Below are positions 57,190 to 64,000 of a stretch of 64,000 nucleotides of DNA, one piece after another. The position numbers and the translations under genes were made by a program. Source of the stretch: Amoeboaphelidium protococcarum (taxonomy: Eukaryota; Aphelidiomycota; Aphelidea); contig JALECJ010000258.1 of the NCBI GenBank assembly GCA_023515745.1, forward strand, positions 1,430,501-1,494,500, given 5' to 3'. The notes under the pieces are model-generated. The model searched no databases, had not been told where the DNA came from, and saw only the letters and a list, made by a program, of their open reading frames with translations. The number at the start of each line of letters is the position of its first letter. Position 1 is the first letter of the stretch.

Positions 57190-57227
57190 TAATTCTTTTA
57201 ATTAAAATCTTTGAACTACTAGGATAG

Positions 57228-57512
57228 ATGTTACGCGAATATCACAAAGAAGTTGATCAATTGCCTAATGGAGAAATTTCATTATCGCAAGAGAGTATTT
57301 TGATAAGATTAAAACATGACTTTTCAAGAGCCGATAACGAACATTCTGAGTTTTGGACCAGGAAGTATCCCTAAAAGGTCAGAGTTTTTAAATGCACAGA
57401 AGGAGACGAATGGTCCAGTCTTCCGAAGGAGTGCCGCATTGCAAGACTAACTCTCCCGCGGACTCACGATTAACATTATAGTGATGAAACAGAGGATGAT
57501 GCAGAAATTTGA
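57228..57512 (+). CDS. Unknown small protein
   Basis: A 94-residue frame with an ATG start and TGA stop: MLREYHKEVDQLPNGEISLS, RLKHDFSRADNEHSEFW, EGDEWSSLPKECRIARLTLP and an acidic end. It has one TAA and one TAG/TAA-type Gln and balanced composition. No family is recognised. It sits 38 bp from the divergent minus-strand frame. Confidence 0.5.
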
Positions 57513-57808
57513 TTTCAGAGCCAAATTTAGCCAAGCGAGTGATTGGCGATTATCAGAGCAGCCGAAGAAACGACAGCCGGTGTCAAAGTCTTCCTTCATT
57601 CCTCACCCACTTTCCTTGTCAAAAGTCTGTCAGTCAGTCTGTCTGTCTGCAAACGATTGCGATAGAAAGTTTCCTCAAATCACGCACCAGAATTATTGTT
57701 CGGCAGCCGATTTCAATTAATCTGAAACCAGCCACCGGATTTCTTTCTTTGGCATTCGACTCTTGTAATATAGCTCGCATTAACATTAATAATTGACTGC
57801 AGTATAGC
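57513..57808. other. Intergenic region upstream of the lipase gene
   Basis: About 300 bp without a gene; it holds a CAGTCAGTCTGTCTGTCTG tetranucleotide-like run near 57630-57650. Confidence 0.4.
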
Positions 57809-60800
57809 ATGGATTTGGATGATGTTGATTTGGAGCCATTAGACTTTAATATTCTCTTCTAGTAGTAGAAGACAACTCATAATGATAATTATAAATAACT
57901 GATGCGCATTAATAGAGATTAGAATTAGACTTATTAATCATCCGTAGTTTGCAAGTCTGCCGATGCCGCGGTCAAACATGTCTTACCGAGGCCAGTTGCA
58001 AAGACAGTGTCAGCCCTGGCACGGCTGTCTCATTCATCACTGTCTCTGGTGGACAAGTTTTGCTGGGTATGGTTCAAGTCTGTGGTTGGTGGCACAAGTC
58101 TGGCATTTGATACGCTCATCTTTCTTCTCTACGTATTGGACAGAATATCTAATAACACTCTTGGCACATTTAATCCATTCTCATATGGTGGTGGTGGTGG
58201 TAGTGAGGCACAACAATCATTGGTGTAAATGCTTAGTGGTGCCTCTTAGTGGACTAAACTTATGGTTCTTTCCTGTATCTAGTGGTGGTATTATTTCACA
58301 TTTAACTCGATACGGGCTGCAGATGATATTCTGCTCCTACTCAACAGCGTGTTTGGCCATACAGACACGAGCAGAGCGCTTAGTTCATTTCTTGCTTTGG
58401 TTGATCATGAGCTCAGGTTTCCCACTAATGTCAAACAGTTGGTGGATCAATCCCCAGCTGACTCGAATGCTCTCATGTCGTCTGCTCTTACACTGAATAC
58501 GTTACGCAACAGAATACACAATCCCAGTCAGTTTAAGGCCGAGGGATATACAATGTTGAGTGTTGGCATTGTTAAGTCTTTGCGGTCTTTTCTGAAATAT
58601 TGCCAATGGTAAAAGCAGAGGTCCCGGCAATTGTATTTAGGATCCGATCCTGAAGTTGTATTCCGTGTCGTGTTGAATGATGAAGCTTCAAGTAAGGCTT
58701 ACACGTCTAAAGCAACTGACGGTGAGTAGATTGATATTTTACTGCATGGAGTACAAGATTATTTGAAATCTGGTGATGATGATGATGATGATAATGACCA
58801 AGATACAGATGAAGATAATACTGCTGGCGATAAAGAGTCTACTTAGGTATATGAAGACGATGATGTTGAGCAGCCTGACATCGCGCAAAAGAACCAAAAA
58901 CATCATAGTTTTAACAGTGGTGGTTTAAATGATGAGTTTCTGTCAGCTAGGAAGTATCAGACTTTGCCGGCACGCAATAGATTGAGTGCTTTAGAGATTC
59001 TTAATGGCAACTCTGATGATAAGAACACGTACGAAATACATTGGGATCAGAGAAGCGCGCATTCAATGGCTTCATCATACGCCACGCTGCCGTCCAAAAT
59101 CATATCGTAACATGGTAGTAGACGTTCTCCTGTTGAGCGATATTCCATGCCAGTGACTAATGTAGATTTTGGCATCAGTGAAAGTGAATCTGATCTATTA
59201 ATTCCTTAAATATTAGATGGAGGTCTGAATGAGAAGGGCTTCTTTGTTGCGGATGAGGAAGATGAAGAAAGCGTATTAGCTAATGATGACGGCAGATAAT
59301 CAAGATTTGAACCGTACCATGAGAGTGCCGAGGAACTGTTGGAGAATCTTACCCACTTTTCCAAATATGCAACAGCAGCATACGGTAGGCGGTTTATGAA
59401 GTTGATGGGTATTGCTGATTATCCAAGTGCATCCACATATTCCAACTCTGACACTGAGTCAATGATTGCGTCCTCTCTCTCTTCAACGGCCACTGCTGCC
59501 CTGGTCGGCAATCCGATTGTTGATTCTGATGGACGTACACACCATTCGAAGGATGTGATATTTGCTTGGCATTGTGGATTGGAACTGGAGGAGATTGTGT
59601 CTTCGTCTTTCTACCTGAATTCGTCCACAATGGGCAAGAAGTTTGAGTTTTATGATGATCTCTTGTAGAATGAAATTGCTGGCGGTGTCAAAGATGAGAA
59701 TGTGGATTTTTCTGCTCAAGCTGAGAGTTAGTTTATTCAGCCCGTAATGAAGAATCTTCCGGAATATTTCATATCGTACAATCACGGGGCATAGGCTATT
59801 GTTGTCACTATCCGCGGTACATTGACGTTGAATGATCTGCTTACCAACTTGGGCTGCGAGTACCAGCGAGTCAGAGTGGGATATGATACTGAAGGATTCG
59901 TGCATGGTGGAATGTGGAGACGGGCGAAATCGCTTGCAGATCAGAGTGGGAAGATGCATAAAGTTGTCAAGAGGGCGCTAGAGCAGCATCCAGAGTATGG
60001 AGTCATCCTGGTCGGGCATAGTCTTGGTGCTGGTGTAGCGTGTATGGTCGGCTTGATATGGTCTAATCTCAGCGGTGGTAATGACGGAGGCTTTAACCAT
60101 AATGGTGGCTAATCTCACTTTGAAACTTCAATTGATTCTGGACTTCCGCCTGGTAGAAGATTGCATGTGTACGCATATGGTCCTCCGTGTACAATGTCGC
60201 TGGAGTTGAGTCAAGTCGTGAAGGGATTGGTGACTAGTGTAATTCACGGTGATGATTTCACAAGCAGTCTTTGCCTCGGTAGCATATTGGACATTCGGGA
60301 TCTTGTTGTATCACATTCGGTGCTGGAAGAAGATGCGTCATTTACTCCTACACACCATGAATCGTATCAACAAGATTAATATTCTCAAGATTCAACTCTG
60401 GTATATGATGAAGCTGCGACTCCAACGTAATCTCGGCCTTTCTCCTCTTCAGTGGCTCATAATGATAATGAGCATCCGTCTACATCTCCATTGACTGTAT
60501 CATTTCTGCAGAATGCTTACAATAAGTTGCGTTCGTAGCTTCCATTTGCTTCTACATAAGAATCTTCGTCTGGTGTGAATGATACGTAATCTAACGATAA
60601 TTAGGTTGACTAAAGATCGAGTGATATATTTGAAATGATAAGTTCACGCCTCCATTATCTTAAGCTCTATCCTGCTGGTGATGTGTACAAGCTTTGGTCT
60701 GAAAAGATTGAATAAGCCTCTGTTAGTACCAAGCCTGATGCTGATCCCTTAATAAACACTTCCACGAAATTTGTGCCTAGCTCTACTTTTAACACGTCTC

Positions 60801-60961
60801 CAGCACCTAGTGGTGATAGAATGAAAGTTAACTTGGTCAAGATCAATGATATTGAAAGTATGTTCTCATAGGTAAAGTTTACTGACAGCATGATGTTGGA
60901 TCATTCGCCCGGTAGATATGAGTCTCTTCTACAAGCATTATCATAAACTGTCTTACAATGA
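57809..60961 (+). CDS. Class-3 lipase, diacylglycerol-lipase-like
   Basis: 1,050 residues. The lipase box is VGHSLGAGVACMVG with nucleophile Ser738. It is preceded by AIVVTIRGTLTLNDLLTNLG (oxyanion strand), EGFVHGGMWRRAKSL and followed by RLHVYAYGPPCTMSLELSQV and SVIHGDDFTSSLCLGSI, which carries the catalytic Asp (family NxDDxVxR). The upstream 500 residues have a hydrophobic helix-rich start (VVGGTSLAFDTLIFLLYVLD and LMVLSCIQWWYYFTFNSIR), acidic poly-Asp and Ser/Asn-rich linkers. DAG lipases have four N-terminal TM helices and the FGSSL layout; here the N-terminal part is less clearly membranous. The catalytic His is not obvious to me, possibly in HHESYQQ. It probably acts on lipid at membranes. 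Confidence 0.8.
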
Positions 60962-61037
60962 CTTAAAATTGGTATATTCAGATTATTTAAGTGATTACAA
61001 CGTACCTGTATAAAGTAAATGCTTTAATTATGATTTC

Positions 61038-62546
61038 TCACTACTTAGACTTAGTTAAAGCTTGCAGAGGACGTGTCCAAGAGTAACTTTGCATTTACAC
61101 CAGTCTGGACATGGCTCGTCTGAATGCAAAAATCTCTTCTTACGCCGTGGAGTCTTTAAAGTCGTCTCCGAACATCTACGTGTTAAACAAAGCTTTAACA
61201 TCTTTTACTCTATCCGAGTGACCGACTAGAACACATTATGCCTCGTATGCACAATCCACAAATGTGATAAATCGTCGAATCTAATCTCTACTAATAACAT
61301 CATTTATGGCAGTACTATTGCCACCTGACTTTTGACGCGTGCCATGAGGATTCATCAAATACGACAGGTCGAGGTACGGAATATCGCGCACAAAGATAAT
61401 CTTGTACTTTGATGTGATCTCTATATACTCTGATGAGGACCAATTTGAGAGACAGAGTTCATTGAATGAAAAATGGGCTAGTCTTAGTTATTGACTCTGT
61501 GCAGGAACTGACACAGGTCGACTCCATACAGAAAGTTCAGATGGTGTGAGCTGAGAGCCTCCATTCTTCTAAATGACAAACTGGAGCAAGTTTAGAAAAT
61601 CTTATCGCTTTTTGTACCACACAGATCCATTCCACGTACTTATTGCAGCTCCATCGCTACTATTGCCTTTTTACCCGGCAGATGCTCGAGTATTTCCATT
61701 ATTATCAACAGAGTCAATGTTCTCATCTTGTATAGATCGATAATCTAAATCTCCATCCAGATTAATGACTTGATTAACATTCTTAATCATCTCAATACAT
61801 GGGAGGAAACTTTATCGCTAGATACCATTCTTATATAAATCATCCGGGTGTCTATTTGACGTGTAAACAATGACTGTACCATGTCGACGATAAGTCTTCA
61901 ATAGATCATGCAAAATCATGGCATCAGCAATGTCAGTCACTTGGAACTCATCCAAAAACAGCAATTTCAGTCCCTAATCGTGCAATCTACTAATCAAGGA
62001 ATAATTTGTATTGTTGTGATATTTCCTCCTTCTGTGATGTCGATCTTGATGCACAGACTGCATGAAGGCGTGATAATGCACTCGTTTAATTACTTGCTAG
62101 TGTTACGATTGCACACCAGCGTGATCATGTCCACCTTCTGACTCAATTAGTGACTGATGTAACATATCCATCAGCATCGTCTTCCCCGAACCAACACTAC
62201 CGTAAATGTATAAACCTTGAGGGATAGTATCAACATCTACTCCACTGGAGGTGGAAGACGTCAACTATAACCCACCGAGCACTCGGGAGAACCATGAAGA
62301 GGATTTGGAATCTTGACGCTGAGTCTATGGCGAGTGAATATAGCGCTAATACTTGATGAAGGCATTCTGTAATTACTCTACACATTGCAATTGATTATCA
62401 TCTCGTCTGAGAACACCACCGGCCACCAGTTCTTTATACTTCAGAAGAGGTCCAGTCTCTTTGGCATAACTTTTAAATCTACTGGCTCTAATACAATAAA
62501 GGTTGAGGGAAAACTGCATAAATCTTTTAGAAATCATTATGGTCAT
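61038..62546 (-). CDS. AFG1: AFG1/LACE1-family mitochondrial AAA ATPase
   Basis: 502 residues. Starting [20 protein letters not shown] (presequence-like), then [20 protein letters not shown] and [15 protein letters not shown] (family LxxYxxLVxxGxLxxDxxQ), Walker [36 protein letters not shown] (family FHxFM), Walker [41 protein letters not shown] (family [16 protein letters not shown]), and [17 protein letters not shown] with IPYLD near the end. AFG1 acts in inner-membrane protein quality control and complex IV turnover. Several UAR Gln include NGIQRQ (TAG and TAA). A longer upstream frame exists in another register and is not used. Confidence 0.94.
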
Positions 62547-62842
62547 AATAGGGAAGGACTACTGTAGCCTGGCAAATTTCTTTAAGAAGGACAGATCTAC
62601 TGTATCTCCGAGAGATCTTCGATTCTTCCCAGAGCGGAGACAAATAAAATCTTGTTTCACTTCGCCCGATTGACCGGTTTGGTTTCTTCTCAATCACTCT
62701 TCTTATGGCTTTAACTCCTTTGTATACTGCACTGTTATAGATTTTTATAATTATCAAATTGGATTCTGTATTGCTGTTTATCTCAATTTATTGATTTGAG
62801 TACCTGGATTTCGTATATTAAAGACTTGCACTATAAAAGATC
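62547..62842. promoter_or_regulatory. Divergent region between AFG1 and the GPI mannosyltransferase
   Basis: About 300 bp, AT-rich, shared by two divergent genes. An open minus-strand frame crosses it but is out of register with AFG1 and shows no family match. Confidence 0.35.
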
Positions 62843-64000
62843 ATGATAAATCGACTGAATATCTATATTGCGATTGGAATTATGTTGCGCTTGTATAATA
62901 TGATGGGAAGTGGTATAGTGCATCCTGATGAATATGTGTAGTCCCTGGAGCCACTGTATAAGTAGCTGTGTCCCTCTCCTCAGATTAACTACGAACTGGC
63001 TTGGGAATACAGTTCAAGTAATCCGGCGCGATCGTTAATTGGATGGTGGGCACTTTTCTATCCGGTGAGAAGTATTTTCTGCTAATGGAATCGTATCACG
63101 ACAATGCGTATGGTGATGTTTCTTCTATCGATCCTTAATGACTATCTACTATTTGTCTATATTCTTGGATCTATACAGATTCAAGTGCGTCGCCGTTTGT
63201 ATTTGTGGTATGTATTTTCTCTGTCAAGTCTGCTGCTCTCAACAAAGACGTTTTCTAATACGCTAGAATAGCTTCTTCTCACTTTGCTTATTGCGTTATA
63301 ATAGACGGTCTCTGGTGGGTAATAGAATAAATAAGGCTTTGCGAATATCAGATTGTTCACTATTGCGTTCTTAATTGTGTTTGGTACTTTTATTAGAATA
63401 TCATTTCCTATATTTGCAGCCGTGCCAATTTTGTAGTACATTGTCATCCCACTGTTTTCATCCAAATTGAGTCACTTGACCATTGTGATGAAACTATTGG
63501 CAATGATTAATGGTGCTTTGCTTGGTCTAATGGTCTGTGTAAGCTTTGATTCTGTGTATTATTCTGCTTCTAATCACGTTGTCTTTACTCCACTGAACAA
63601 TATCCTTTACAATTCTAGTCATGATAATCTCTCCCTACATGGCATTCATCCGCGATATCTTCACTTGTTGAATTTGGTTATTTTATTTGGCCCTCTTGCT
63701 GTGACTTTTATTGAATGTCTAATTGGTGCTTTTCGCTATGGACATTAAAGAACTTGGCAGCCCTATCTCTCATTGGCTTGTTGTGTATTACCTCTCCTAG
63801 TACTGTCTCTAATACCTCATTAGGAGATGCGATTTCTTCAGCCATTATCTACTCCGATTGTGGTATTCTGTGCTTAGTATAATCTATCATCGTTTTCTAG
63901 TGGTCGAAGCAGTCTCATCAAAGTGTCGAGATATTTGAAAACTGCGCTTGTTATAGTGTCTATAATTGGATCTATGGTCATGGCGCATTATCATCAAGCT
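62843..64000 (+). CDS. GT22 GPI mannosyltransferase, SMP3/PIG-Z-like (partial)
   Basis: The first 386 residues; the gene leaves the window at its right edge. GT22 marks are the luminal GIVHPDEYVQSLEPLYKQL (catalytic HPDE) after the first helix, multiple transmembrane helices, HGIHPRYLHLLNLVILFGPL and IPHQEMRFLQPLSTPIVVF. The last is the GT22 family signature (H-x-E-x-RF). HGIHPRYxHxLxNxxxLFGP points to SMP3/PIG-Z, which adds the fourth mannose to GPI, rather than PIG-B or ALG9/12. ER membrane enzyme. Gln codons in VQSLEP and PHQEMRF are TAG. Confidence 0.85.

Noticed and set aside
54500-57745. Shared ~33-bp segment (TCAAT.AATCTGAAACCA.GCCACC) near 54505 and 57710
   Set aside because: Resemblance is real but short and imperfect; flanks do not align, so a repeat family is not supported from two partial copies.
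62547-62757. Minus-strand frame beginning MIIIKIYNSAVYKG upstream of AFG1
   Set aside because: Out of register with AFG1, no splice signal joining it, and AFG1 already has a sensible start at 62546.
1-64000. Bacterial or archaeal origin, operons, CRISPR arrays
   Set aside because: Spliceosomal introns, tRNA intron, TFIID, TRAPP, V-ATPase and PEN-2 genes show a eukaryotic nuclear genome; no repeat-spacer arrays were seen.
1-64000. Ribosomal RNA genes or suppressor tRNA-Gln (UUA/CUA) in the window
   Set aside because: Looked for by eye and not found; the only tRNA recognised is tRNA-Tyr.

Overview
The window is eukaryotic nuclear DNA read with a non-standard genetic code. UAA and UAG encode glutamine and UGA is the only stop. 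This is visible directly: conserved genes run through dozens of in-frame TAA/TAG codons, many at positions where the family has Gln (for example the kinesin P-loop GQTNSGKT, whose Gln is TAA), and every complete gene ends at TGA. A six-frame translation with the standard code therefore breaks nearly every gene. GT-AG introns of 50-70 bp are sparse: one in EXO1, CLASP, TAF13 and the first gene, two in PEN-2, three in NECAP. Mitochondria are implied by p32/MAM33, an Oxa1-like insertase, AFG1, a mitochondrial carrier and a PPR-like protein. The gene set (GCN4-like bZIP, PHO8-like phosphatase, TRAPP BET5, EXO1, PEN-2, microsomal triglyceride transfer protein) looks more like an early-branching opisthokont or fungal relative than a typical ciliate. 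The lineage is not settled from sequence alone.

Layout. 1-5.4 kb: partial membrane protein (-), CKS1 (+), p32 (-), a broken Harbinger-type transposase, histidine phosphatase (+). 5.4-14.3 kb: Oxa1-like insertase (+), ZFPL1 (-), tRNA-Tyr with intron, BET5 (+), fucosyltransferase-like enzyme (-), NAD kinase (+), alkaline phosphatase (-). 14.4-23.5 kb: small unknown gene, DENN protein (+), EXO1 (-, 3' ends overlapping), NECAP (+), PPR-like protein (+), PRCC-like protein (+). 23.8-34.5 kb: four putative secreted proteins of no recognised housekeeping role, one with an ADP-ribosyltransferase-like C-terminus, interrupted by leukotriene A4 hydrolase and an unknown helical protein. 34.7-54.1 kb: kinesin, CLASP, TAF13, ASCC2, V-ATPase c'', PEN-2, MTP, bZIP factor, mitochondrial carrier, glycogen-synthase-like glycosyltransferase, HD-domain phosphohydrolase. 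54.1-57.5 kb: gene-poor stretch with a broken Tc1/mariner transposase. 57.8-64 kb: DAG-lipase-like protein, AFG1 ATPase and the start of a GPI mannosyltransferase.

Genes are single-copy, on both strands, often convergent with gaps under 100 bp or overlapping, with no operons. Functional neighbours appear by theme only: cell cycle and cytoskeleton (CKS1, kinesin, CLASP), secretion and membranes (BET5, ZFPL1, NECAP, DENN, V-ATPase, PEN-2, MTP). The most unusual part is the 23.8-34.5 kb block of predicted secreted proteins.
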